Below, piece by piece: positions 11,411 to 22,279 of a DNA stretch of 64,000 bases. The translations under genes and the position numbers were made by a program. This stretch comes from Microvelia longipes (lineage: Eukaryota; Arthropoda; Insecta; Hemiptera; Veliidae), in NCBI GenBank assembly GCA_018340805.1, contig JACMZG010000008.1, positions 12,217,992 to 12,281,991 on the forward strand. Direction: 5' to 3'. The notes under the pieces were generated by a model. The model had not been told where the DNA came from and searched no databases. It saw only the letters and a list, made by a program, of their open reading frames with translations. How positions within the stretch are numbered: position 1 is the first letter of the stretch; every line of letters starts with the position of its first letter.

Positions 11411-11689
11411 CAATTTGAATATAGAAGGGATTAACCCTTTTATATATTTATTTAGAATAGCTGAATAATGGCTATACTGACACAATAAGAATACTAATAC
11501 AACACCATTATCTTGACTTATTTAAACATTTTCATTAGTATTATACAACATGCAACAAGTATACAGGTATAACAAATTAATAAAGTAACATGAAATCAGC
11601 AATAAATGCAATACTGAATATCAGGCAAAAACAACCTAGTGCATAATATTCACAATAAATGCACAATAAGTTTATTTTAGTATTTTTGT

Positions 11690-12195
11690 TATTTTTGTCG
11701 ACTCATTAACTGTTACAAAGGATACAATAAATATTTAGTATTTTAAAAAAGTGTTATTTTGTCGACTCATTAAACGTACCAAGGATACAATAAATATTTA
11801 ATATTTTAAAAAAGTGTTATTTTGTCGACTCATTAACTGTACAAAGGATACAATAAATATTTAGTATTTTAAAAAAGTGTTATTTTGTCGACTCATTAAC
11901 TGTACAAAGGATACAATAAATATTTAGTATTTTAAAAAAGTGTTATTTTGTCGACTCATTAAACGTACCAAGGATACAATAAATATTTAGTATTTTAAAA
12001 AAATGTTATTTTGTCGACTCATTAACTGTACAAAGGATACAATAAATATTTAGTATTTTAAAAAAGTGTTATTTTGTCGACTCATTAACTGGACAAAGGA
12101 TACAATAAATATTTAGTATTTTAAAAAAGTGTTATTTTGTCGACTCATTAACTGAACAAAGGATACAATGAATATTTAGTATTTTTAAAAAGGGT
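11690..12195. repeat. 63-bp minisatellite, 8 copies
   Basis: Unit of about 63 bp containing TTATTTTGTCGACTCATTAA, then tgtacaaaggatacaataaa, recurring at 62-64 bp intervals. It holds a SalI-type GTCGAC palindrome in every unit. Two of the internal copies carry AAACGTACCAAGG in place of AACTGTACAAAGG, suggesting multi-unit duplication. Confidence 0.95.
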
Positions 12196-12199
12196 TATT

Positions 12200-13260
12200 T
12201 GGCAGGTTTGATAAATGATATGGATGTTTTTTTTTTGTCTAATTTAGTGATAGTTGTGTGAGTTAGCTAACTCACTATGATAATGTCAGTTAGTTCATTG
12301 TTCTTGTTAGTTGTATTAGTTTATTGTACAGAACATATACACTATGTGTGTTACTTTGTTCGTAAAAATCAAATAAACTTATTTGAATGATTGCACTTCA
12401 TATTTATAAGAACATATAAATTTATGTAACATATGTTAAGATCTTAGCATGCAAAAGTTATTGAGTAATATTTAAAACAATTAAATTCATTAAAAAGATA
12501 CTACGTCAAATGTTAATAGAACTTTTTATTAAAGGACTTTTTGGGAAATTTTTTGGGGGAAAAAAGAGTAAGTAAGGTTTTTAAGTAAGATCTTAAAGGA
12601 CAGAGTATGAACACCTTGGCAGCATAATATATTTTAAAATTATATAATTAAATATTAAGTGTCAATAATTTGTAGCAGTAAAAATATCGCAAGTTGAAAA
12701 TATTGAAAACTAACTGTAAGGTATCGTGGTAGATAAGGCATGATAAAAAAAGTATTTGATAATTGCCCATGTAAGATTTGTTTTTCATGGTTAGAGTCGA
12801 ATTTATGCCCATTTACCGAGAAATAAGCTTTTTAGAATGGTTCGAACACGTATCACCTCACAATTATTATAATTATAAAGGATTCTTTAAATAAAATGTA
12901 TAAATCAGGTAAAGAACATCTTGGTGTGTGTAAATATATAAAATGTTTATGTAGGATGCACTAATAAGCGTAAAGCATTAAAAATAGTCAATTATTAAAA
13001 TTGTATATTTTATTATAAAGGTAAACAGCAAAACTTTTATGAGAGAATTTTAAATTTAAAAGAATTAAAATATCACGAAATAGATGGAAGAACTGCAATA
13101 TTTAAACGTGGCTACAATATCTAAAAGCTACTTTTAACTAATTTATGTTTAAGGTATTACATTTTTTTTTAAGAAGTTGATTTTATGAATAAAGAACTTT
13201 ATAGACAGGTTAGTCTCTCTCTTTATAGTAGGTTAGCTCTTTATATAAAATTTGCCTTTA
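12200..13260. other. AT-rich intergenic, no gene seen
   Basis: No coding frame over 60 codons and no recognisable element end. From about 13,190 the sequence grades into decayed array units (ggttcaaatggccgagtcc). Confidence 0.4.
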
Positions 13261-13261
13261 T

Positions 13262-13960
13262 TTAAGGGTTCAAATGGCCGAGTCCAATTATAAGAAATGT
13301 GTTCTTATAGACAGAATAAAACATTCCCTCTCCATGTAAAAAAGAATTTGTCATTATGGACTGTTTCGAAGTTCAAAGAGGCTGTGTCCATGTATAAGAA
13401 TTCATCATTATGGACAGGTAGGAACATAAGTTGTCTTTACGGGCCGATAGGGAGAGGCAGTGTCCATCGTGTATAAAGAAATTGTATTTATAAACAGATA
13501 GAAAGAGTTTGTATCCATGTATAAATAATTTATTTTCGGGTTCGAAGAGGCCGTGTCCATGTAAAATAATTTATGTTCGGATTCGAAGAGACCGTGTCCA
13601 TGTAAAATAATTTATGTTCGGGTTCGAAGAGGCCGTGTCCATGTAAAATAATTTATGTTCGGGGTCGAAGAGGCCGTGTCCATGTATAAATAATTTATGT
13701 TCGGGTTCGAAGAGACCGTGTCCATGTAAAATAATTTATGTTCGGGGTCGAAGAGGCCGTGTCCATGGATAAATAATTTATGTTCGGGTTCGAAGAGACC
13801 GTGTCCATGTAAAATAATTTATGATCGGGGTCGAAGAGGCCGTGTCCATGTATAAATAATTTATGTTCGGGTTCGAAGAGGCCATGTCATTGTATAAAGA
13901 ATTTATGTTCAGGTTCGAAGATGTCCATGTATAAACAAATTTTCCTTACGTACAAGATCG
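13262..13960. repeat. ~42-bp minisatellite, TTCGAAGAG family
   Basis: Unit GTTCGGGTTCGAAGAGRCCG + TGTCCATGTAAAATAATTTA + T, about 41-43 bp, roughly nine copies, preceded by four or five badly decayed units. Stop codons fall inside each unit, so no reading frame is maintained. It ends with the same 'gatcgtagctcttcttt' edge sequence as the 4.7- and 7.1-kb blocks. Confidence 0.92.
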
Positions 13961-14084
13961 AAGAGATCGTAGCTCTTCTTTAAAATTTTGCTTTTTGGAC
14001 GGTTAAAAGAAGTCACGCCTATTTATAAAAACTTTGTTTAAATAGTTTCAATTCAATTCAAATCAATTCTCTGTTTGAAACACA

Positions 14085-14459
14085 TGAGATTGATGAAATT
14101 TTACCAAGTTATAAAGACTTGTCGAGTTATTGTCTCTTTAATAATATCTCTGTCATTAGATGTAAGACTCAGCAATAATATATTTAAAAAGTTGCTAATT
14201 CAATCTTTTTTTGCTATTTTAAATTGAATTTTCAGAATTTTATACAGGGTAAACTGCAAAAATTATCAAAATATTGTTTAGATAAATTAAAATTTTAAAG
14301 TAATAATAACAATATAGATAAAAGTGAATATCTATATTCCTTAATACAAAAATATTATGAATTGACTTGAATACATTTTTAAATATCAAACCTCAAATAA
14401 TCAAAAGCTACACCTGCATTTAACTTCTTCTTTTTGTTTAAGATATTACTTTTTCTTTT
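14085..14459. repeat. Inter-array spacer, copy 1
   Basis: Sequence from 'gaaattttaccaagttataa' through 'tcattagatgtaagactcag' to 'gctacacctgcatttaac'. It recurs at 16,190-16,545 and 17,335-17,680 and partly at 19,020-19,160, marking a higher-order repeat of array plus spacer. Confidence 0.9.
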
Positions 14460-16020
14460 TTTATGGACAGGTTAGAAGAGGCAGTGTCCATGTAATAAGA
14501 ATTCGTCTTTGTGAAAGGGTTAGAAGAGACAGTGTCTTATGTAATAAAGAATTCGTCTTTATGGGAGGGTTAGAAAGAATGTCTGTAAAAGAATTGTTTT
14601 AGGGAGGGTTAGAAGAGAAGTGTCTATGTTATATAAAGAATTCGTCTTTATGGGAGGGTTAGAAGAGACAGTGTCTATGTATAAAAATTCTTTTATGGAG
14701 GTTAGAGAGACAGTGTCTATGTATATATTCGTCTTATGGGAGGGTTAGAAGAGGCAGTGTCTTATGTAAAAGGTTTTAGAAGAGAGCACGTGTCTATTAT
14801 AAAAATCGTTTTGGGAGTTAAAGAGGCAGTGTCTATGTATAAAGAATTCGTCTTTATGGAAGGGTTAGAAGAGACAGTGTCTATGTATAAAGAATTCGTC
14901 TTTTATGGAAGGGTTAGGAAGAGGCAGGTCTATGTATATAAGAATCGGTTTATGGGAGGGTTAGAAGAGGCAGTGTCTATGTATAAAGAAATTCCGTCTT
15001 TAGGAAGGGTTAGAAAGAGGCAAGTGTCCATGTTTAAGAGAATTTGGGTCTTTATGGATCGGGTCAGAGAGGCCGTGTCTATGTCAAACGAATTCGGTTT
15101 TATGGAGGGTAGAAGAGGCAGTTGGGGGGTCCCCTTGTATAAGAATTCGTCTTTATGGGACGGGTTAGAAGAGCAGTGCCTATGTATAAGAAATCTCTTA
15201 ATGGGAGGTAGAAGAGGCAGTGGTCCTATGTATAAAGAATCGGTTTAATGGAGGGTAGAAGAGGCAGTGCTTTATAAAGATTCGGTTTTATGGGAGGTTA
15301 GATAGAGGCAAGTGTCTATGTAATAAAAGAATTCGGTTTTATGGGAGGGTTAGAAGAGACAGTGTCTATGTATAAAGAATTCGTCTTTATGGGATAGGTT
15401 AGAAGAAGGCAGCCGTCTATTATAAAGAAATTCGGTCTTTATGGAAGGGTTAGAGACGGCAGTTGTCATGTTTAAAGAATTTGTCCTTTATGGACGGGCA
15501 GACGATGCAGTGTCTATGTATAAAGAATTTCGGTTTATGGAGGGTTAGAACGAGGCAGGTCTATGTTATATAAGAATTCGGTTTTATGGAGGGTTAGAAG
15601 AGACAGTGTCTATGTATACAAGAATTCGTCCTTATGGAAGGTTAGAAACGAGCAGTGTCCATGTTTAAAGAATTTTGTCTTTATGGACGGTCAGAACGAG
15701 GCAGGTCTATGTATAAAGGAAATTCGGTTTTATGGGAGGTTAGAAAGAGGAGTTGTCTATGTAAACCGAATCGGTTTTACTGGGAGGGTTAGAAGAGGCA
15801 GTGTCTATGTAATTAAAGAATTCGTCTTTATGGAAGGGTTAGAAGAGGTGTCTAGTATAAAGAATTCGGTTTTATGGGAGGGTTAGAAGAGGCAGTGTCT
15901 ATGTATAAAGAATTCGGTTTTATGGGAGGGTTAGAAGAGGCAGTGTCTATGTATAAAGAATTCGGTTTTATGGGAGGGTTAGAAGAGGCAGTGTCTATGT
16001 ATAAAGAATTCGTTTTATAG
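14460..16020. repeat. 48-bp minisatellite with heavy indels
   Basis: Consensus GGGTTAGAAGAGGCAGTGTC + TATGTATAAAGAATTCGTCT + TTATGGGA. Unlike the 5-7 kb array, almost every unit has one or more single-base gains or losses (for example 'aggcagttggggggtcccct'), while the last three or four units (15,870-16,010) are nearly perfect. Open frames here are chance products of the unit. Confidence 0.93.
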
Positions 16021-16549
16021 ACGTGTTCGAAAATATCGTGTTAATGGATACGGATTTGTCCTTATAGACACATTTTTTAAAATTGTCTCTCTATGTATAA
16101 TAAATTTGTTTTATACATAAGTCGGGCCTATTATAAATAATGTGTTTTATGAGCTGGTTAAAAGAATTCGTGTCTTGATAAAAAATTGGGCTTGACGAAA
16201 TTGTACCAAGTTATAAGGATGAGTTACTGTCCCTTAAATAATATCTCTGTCATTAGCTGTAAGACTCAATAATGACATATTTAAAAATTGCTAATTAAAC
16301 TCTTTCTTGACCAATTTAATTTTATTTTTCTGAACTGTATACAGGATAAGCTGCAAAAATTATCAGAATATTGTTATATAAATTTAAAATTTTACAGTAA
16401 TAAATAACAAAATAGATATAAGTGGATATGAGTTCTAAAGTTTATAAAATAGAAATAAAATATTATGAATTGACTTGAATGCATTTTAAACAACAAAACT
16501 GACATAAACAATAGCTACACCTTCATTTAAATGTTTCTTTTTTTATGGA
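16020..16549. repeat. Higher-order spacer, copy 2
   Basis: Begins 'gacgtgttcgaaaatatcgt', includes 'aagtcgggcctattataaat' and then the spacer starting at 'gacgaaattgtaccaag'. The whole block repeats at 17,160-17,685 with scattered 1-bp gaps, and its end resembles 19,000-19,160. Confidence 0.92.
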
Positions 16550-17159
16550 CGGGTTAAAAGAGGCAGTATCCATAAAGAATTCGTCTTTATGGACGGGTTA
16601 GAAGAGGCAGTATCCATGTATACAAGAATTCGTTTATGGACGGGTTAAGAAGAGGCAAGTGTCTATGTATAAAGAATTCGTCTTTATGGAAGGGTTAAAA
16701 GAGGTATCACATAATATAAAGACTTCGTCTTTATGGACGGTTAGAAGGCAGTACCATGTATACAAATTCGTCTTTATGGAAGGGTTAGAAGAGGCAGGTG
16801 TCTATGTAATAAAGAATTCGGTTTATGGAGGGTAGAAGAGGCAAGTGTCTATGTACTAAAGACTTCGTCTTATGGAAGGGTTAGAAGAGGGCGTGTCTAT
16901 GAAAGAATTCGCTTTATGGAAGGGTTAGAAGAACAGTGTCCTAATGTATAAGAAAATCCGGTTTTATGGGAGGGTTAGAGAGGCAGTGGTCTATGTAAAA
17001 GAATTCGTTTTATGGGAGAGTTAGACAAGGCAGTGGTCTATGTATAAAGAAATTCGGTTTATGGGAAGGGTTTAGAAGAGCACGTGTCCCTATGTAAAGA
17101 ATGTCGTTTTATGGGAGGGTTAGAAGAGGCAGAGTGTCCTATGTATAAGAATCGCTTTT
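16550..17159. repeat. 48-bp minisatellite, second higher-order unit
   Basis: Same unit as 14,460-16,020, about 12 copies, again indel-rich. Together with its spacer it forms a 1.1-kb block duplicated to the right. Confidence 0.92.
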
Positions 17160-17685
17160 AATAGACGTGTTCGAAAATTATCGTGTTAATGGAATACGTA
17201 TTTTGTCCTTATAACACATTTTAAAATTGTCTCTCTATGTATAATAAATTTGTTTTATACATAAGTCGGGCCTATTATAAATAATGTGTTTTATGAGCTG
17301 GTTAAAAGAATTCGTGTCTTGATAAAAATTGGGCTTGACGAAATTTTACCAATTATAAGGATGAGTTACTGTCCCTTAAATAATATCTCTGTCATTAGCT
17401 GTAAGACTCAATAATGACATATTTAAACAATTGCTAATTAAACGCTTTCTCGACCAATTTAATTTTATTTTTCTGAACTGTATACAGGATAAGCTGCAAA
17501 AATTATCAGAATATTGTTATATAAATTTAAAATTTTACAGTAATAAATAACAAAATAGATTAAGTGAATATGAAAGTTCTAAAGTTTATAAAATAGAATA
17601 AAATATTATGTGACTTGAATGCATTTTAACAACAAACTGACATAAACAATAGCTACACCTTCATTTAAATGTTTCTTTTTTTATG
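17160..17685. repeat. Higher-order spacer, copy 3
   Basis: Near-copy of 16,020-16,549, ending in the same 'cacctt catttaaatg' stretch followed by T-rich sequence and 'atggacgggttaaaag'. Confidence 0.92.
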
Positions 17686-18900
17686 GACGGGTTAAAAGAG
17701 GCAGTATCCATATATAAAGAATTCGTCTTTATGGACGGGTTAGAAGAGGCAGTATCCATGTATAAAGAATTCGTCTTCGGACGGTTAGAAGAAAGGCAGT
17801 GCCAAGTAAAGAATCGTCTTATGGACGGGTTAAAAGAGGCAGTATCCATGTATAAAGAATTTGTCTTTATGGACGGGTTAGAAGAGGCAGTGTCTATGTA
17901 TAAAGAATTCGGCTTTAAAATGGACGGTTACAAAGAGGACAGTACATCCATCTATAGAAGAATTCGTCTTTATGGACGGGTTAGAAAGAGGCAGTAATCC
18001 TGTATAAAGCATTGTCTTTACGGACGGGTTTAAGAGGCAGTGTCTATGTATAAAGAAATTCGTCTTTAACTGGGACGGTTAAAAGAGAAACATATCCATG
18101 TATAACAAATTTCTTATGGACGGTTAAGAAGAGGCCATGTGTCTATGTATAAAATTCGTCTTTTATGGACGTTAAAAACCGAGGCAGACCCACTATATAA
18201 AGAATTCGTCACTTATGGACGGGTTAGAAGAGGCAGTTCCATGTATAAGAAATCCCCCCCCCCGGGTCGTCTTTATGGACGGGTTAGAAGAGGCAGTACC
18301 CATATATAAAGAATTCGTCTTTATGGACGGGTTAGAAGAGAGGCATTTCCATGTAAAAGAATTCGTCTTTATGGACGGGTTAAAAGAGGCAGTACCCATA
18401 TATAAAGAATTCGTCTTTATGACGGGTTAAAGAGGCACGTTTCCATGATAAAGAATTCCCGTTCTTATGGACGGGTAGAAAGAGGCAGTACCCATATATA
18501 AACGAATTCGTCCTTTAATAGGACGGGTTAGAAGAGGCACAGTTTCCATAAAAAAGAAATTCGTCTTTAATGACGGGTTTAGAAGAGGCAGTTCCATGTA
18601 TAAAGAATTCGTCTTTATGGACGGGTTAGAAGAGGCAGTTTCCATGTATAAAGAATTCGTCTTTATGGACGGGTTAGAAGAGGCAGTTCCATGTATAAAA
18701 GAATTCGTCTTTATGGACGGGTTAGAAAGAGGCAGGTTTCCATATATAAAGAATTCGTCTTTATGGACGGGTTAGAAGAGGGTATAAAGAAAGACACGGG
18801 TTATGACACAGGCAGTTTCCATGTATGAGAATCGTCCTTTATGACGGTTAGAAGAGATCATGTCCATAAGAATTTGTCTCTATGTACAGACATAAGGTAG
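17686..18900. repeat. 48-bp minisatellite, third higher-order unit
   Basis: Unit GGACGGGTTAGAAGAGGCAG + T[AT]TCCATGTATAAAGAATTC + GTCTTTAT. About 25 copies of variable quality; one carries a run of nine or more C (about 18,253). Copies at 18,590-18,720 are nearly perfect while neighbours are full of 1-bp changes. Confidence 0.93.
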
Positions 18901-19160
18901 TCGGTCCATGTATAAAACAATTGTTGGTATAGACAGGTTTGAAGAGGTCGGGCCCATTTTAAATAATGCGTTTTTATGTGCTGGTTGAAAGAGATCGTGC
19001 CTTGTTTAAAAAACTTGGGCTTGATGAAATTGCACCAAGTTATAAAGAAGAGTTATTGTCTCTTTCATAATATCTCAGTCATTAGCTGTAAGACTCAGTA
19101 ATAATATATTCAAAAAATGCTAATTCAACACTTGCTTTGCTATTTTAATTTCAGTTTGAT
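18901..19160. repeat. Partial higher-order spacer, copy 4
   Basis: Contains 'gaagaggtcgggcccatttt', 'aacttgggcttgatgaaatt' and 'tcattagctgtaagactcag', matching the other spacers, then diverges after about 19,150. This is the right edge of the satellite domain. Confidence 0.85.
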
Positions 19161-19975
19161 TATACTCTAAAGTAAATAAATAAGAAAACTTTATTAGGAG
19201 AAAATAAATGCTGAATTTACTTAGTACAATATATAGAAGTCGAATAGTATGGATGTCTTTGTGATATGCCATGGAGAATATCAACAGGAGTAAATAATTT
19301 AAAACAGCATACATACATGTTCCTGGAAGTCCAAAAGTGAACTAATAAAAAATATACTTCATAAACCATTTGAAAAAAATGATAAGATAAAATTTAAGTG
19401 GGTCGGGAGACAGATTTATTTGATTAGTTAAAAATCGATAAATTTTAAAAATTGATAAGTTAATGCAAAGTACACAGAGTTTAAAAAAATTAAACCAAAA
19501 GTTCGGACAAAATAATTTTAAATTGTTAATATTTAAAAAATATTTATATAGGGGCGGCTTTACTTAGAAGAAACCTTCACCTTTAGTAATAAAGTAAAAT
19601 TTAAATGACAAAAAAATGTCCGTAACGTAGAAACGTGGTAAAATTTATCCTAAAATATATATAAATATAAATGTAATATGATTTGATGGCATGTCTATAA
19701 AAGAGTCTATATCTATATTACGCAGACATTTTTAATTTACTTAAGCTATGCTGATAAAAGTACTTGACATGGTTTATGTGAATTGTAGGATAAATAATAT
19801 GTTTTTAGTCTTAAGTCATTAATGTATTCAACATCAAAGTAAATATAATGATAAAATAAGAACTAACAAAGTAAATAATATGTAGAGTGTTTCACTATAG
19901 AGTCCCTCTATATTTTTCTCGGAAACTAATAAAGATATCGAGATGCAGTCTTCTAGGATGATTTTTGGTAAAAAA
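19161..19975. other. AT-rich intergenic, no gene seen
   Basis: No supported gene. The only open frame (minus strand, 19,120-19,314) is hydrophobic and overlaps the spacer edge. Confidence 0.4.
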
Positions 19976-19979
19976 AAAC

Positions 19980-20044
19980 TTTTCAGGAAAAATCTGATTT
20001 TTCCTGAAAATTTTTCCGCAACACAACACTGGGTTGTGTTGCGG
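19980..20044. other. Two adjacent perfect hairpins
   Basis: 19,980-20,010: TTTTCAGGAAAAAT / ATTTTTCCTGAAAA arms of 14 bp with a 3-base loop. 20,016-20,044: CCGCAACACAAC / GTTGTGTTGCGG arms of 12 bp with a 5-base loop. They are separated by five T residues. Two perfect, unrelated hairpins back to back suggest a structured RNA or a foldback end rather than chance. Confidence 0.85.
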
Positions 20045-20214
20045 GTTTCATCACTTGTTTAGGCTAAGTTTTTCTTATTTGCAAAAGCTTTAAAATAGAA
20101 GAATAATTGTAAAACTGCATAAAAATTAAACATTATTCTACTGAGTTATAAGAAAATTTTCAAACTTTTATTTTTTCCCTTATTAATTTTTTCCCTTATT
20201 AAGTTACTCGGAAC

Positions 20215-20400
20215 TTTATCGTCTTTATCGTCTAACTTCGTCGCTCGTCCTCAGAATATACAATTCACCAAATTTATATTGCAACATGTCTTCGGACTCG
20301 CTACTCTTGTCCTTAGGTAGTATATGCATTCGTTTCATTCTCAGCGGTCACCCATACAGCACTGACCACGCTCAATGCTGCTTGACTTTTTATGGTCCCA
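20215..20400 (+). repeat. Dispersed repeat, inverted relative to 24.1 kb
   Basis: The stretch with 'cgctcgtcctcagaatatac', 'aatttatattgcaacatg' and 'gaccacgctcaatgctgc' is the reverse complement, diverged, of 24,105-24,265. Both contain GCGAAGC-like or CGAGCG motifs. The family is unknown. Confidence 0.75.
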
Positions 20401-20574
20401 GAAAAATCATGGGTGTACATGTCGTACTGAAACGAAATTTAGTGTACGTAATTAATTATTACGTAATAGTATATACTTTCATATAGTAATAATAATACGT
20501 ATAAATACGTATAGTAATAGTATTTCAACTCAATTGTATTGTTTTCCGATTGTTTACAAATTTTAAAAATCGTA

Positions 20575-20712
20575 CACAATGTATTTGATCAAATTTAACT
20601 AATGCTGTTAATGGGATGAAACTTGGCGAATAAGTTAGTCACACACATACACACAAACAAAAACATACACATACGGATTTGCGTCCAGGTTCGAGGTTCG
20701 ACTCCCACCATT
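20575..20712 (-). repeat. Family A fragment and tRNA-like B box
   Basis: 'actaatgctgttaatggga' followed by 'gaaacttggcgaataagtta' matches family A, read on the minus strand (compare 62,500). It is followed by 'aggttcgaggttcgactccc' (about 20,687-20,706), a B-box-like RNA polymerase III motif of tRNA-derived SINEs. Confidence 0.55.
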
Positions 20713-21139
20713 ATTCCTAGGAAGCGATTGTTTTAAAGAAAATGCCCTACAAGAGGACCGTCTGGTCCTAATTCTACGAGGCGAAAAAAATAAGTAAACA
20801 AATAACAATCATTACTTCTATGATTTTTCACAACCTAAAACATAAATTTTCGCCATTATCAATATTTTTATAGCATCAGAGGTTTGTTTTGGCAACACTG
20901 AACTCAATACTATTAAATGACTTCCCTTGCAAGAGGCACACAACTCCAGAAGAAATCGCTTAAACGTATTCGCGTAACCCTTTACTGATGTTAAAAGAGA
21001 AGGTTGGCCCGTCTACAAGTTTGTTAGTCCATGCCTCCGTAACTGTCGCCGGATTCCAAAATCTGCTTTCTAAAAGAGCAACACTGTCCTTATACTTTAG
21101 ACCAAAATTTCCCTAAGCTTCGCCACCCCCAATTTTGAT

Positions 21140-21415
21140 AAAATATTACTTTATTATGATTAGGTAAGATTTCATTCTCTTATTATGATTAGGTAAGATT
21201 CCATTCTCTTTATTATGATTAGGTAAGATTCCATTCTCTTTATTATGATTAGGTAAGATTCCATTCTCTTATTAGGTAAGATTTCATTCTCTTTATTATG
21301 ATTAGGTAAGATTCCATTCTCTTTATTATGATTAGGTAAGATTTCATTCTCTTTATTATGATTAGGTAAGATTCCATTCTCTTTATTATGATTAGGTAAG
21401 ATTCCATTCTCTAAG
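21140..21415. repeat. 30-bp minisatellite, about 9 copies
   Basis: Unit TATTATGATTAGGTAAGATT + CCATTCTCTT, 30 bp, with one copy shortened to about 18 bp (around 21,270). On the minus strand it reads as a 10-residue repeat (NHNKENGILP-like), a consequence of the 30-bp period. Confidence 0.96.
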
Positions 21416-21419
21416 TACG

Positions 21420-21990
21420 ATCTTATATTATGATCTCTGAAAATAGAAATCAACTTAATCGCCCGAAAAAATAAATGATACTAAAGAATTTAAAATTTGA
21501 ATTTTTGACAATAAAATAAATGAGTCTTGGACAGTATTACTAAATGACGTCACATTGTTATTGTAACTATTTGACTTAATAGTTACTGGATAGTCCCCTA
21601 AATAGCGGTGAAACATAGAAATTTCAATTACTTCATTAACCCACTCAAAGAACAAAGCAAGTCTCTTAAATTGATTCCTGAATCGCAAGTAGTGAAAAAA
21701 ACCCATGAATAAATATTAGTTATTCATCATAGCTGACTCGGGCAACGAAGTACCCCAAGAATTAATTCTGGGCCCTTAGCTCTTAACCTTTGAGACTTAC
21801 TAACCACAAACCTCTATGTTAAATTACTAATGGGGAAAATAACCTAAAACAGTTTATGACGCTACTAACTTAAACATTTCGTGCTTATTTACAAACTGGG
21901 CCTTCAGAACCTAAGGCATTTCGTGGGCTCACAAACCACACGACTCCATGCGTACTTACTAACCATGCAAATAAAACCAAAAATGTTTCA
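21420..21990. other. No gene seen
   Basis: Mixed-composition unique sequence with one TGACGTCA (21,545). Open frame 21,455-21,706 (minus) has no recognisable motif. Confidence 0.4.
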
Positions 21991-21994
21991 TTCC

Positions 21995-22275
21995 TACTAA
22001 CCTCAACCCTCCAAGGTTAGTTTCTAATCAGTTTTATGGAACCGAAAAAAAGTTTAATGACCTTACTAACCTGAACTCTCCAAGCTTAGTTTCTAATCAG
22101 GCTTATGGAACCGAAAAAAGATTAATGACCTTACTAACCTTAACCCTCCAAGGTTAGTTTCTAATCAGCCTTATAGAACCGAAAAAGATTAATGACTCTA
22201 CCAACCTTAAGCCTCCAAGCTTAGTTTTTAATCAGCCTTACAACCGAAAAAGATTAATGACCCTATTAACCTCAA
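21995..22275. repeat. ~70-bp tandem repeat, 4 copies
   Basis: Unit of about 65-75 bp containing CCAAGGTTAGTTTCTAATCA, then 'ttatggaaccgaaaaaa' and 'gaccttactaacct'. Isolated related words lie upstream (21,790-21,990), so the array probably extended further and decayed. Confidence 0.88.
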
Positions 22276-22279
22276 CCCT

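Noticed and set aside
14736..15886. Plus-strand open frames across the 14-16 kb array
   Set aside because: They are chance runs through indel-rich minisatellite; the frame shifts every unit or two.
21140..21415. CRISPR array
   Set aside because: There are no unique spacers; it is a simple 30-bp tandem repeat in a eukaryotic context. The same holds for the 27-kb and 30.6-kb arrays.
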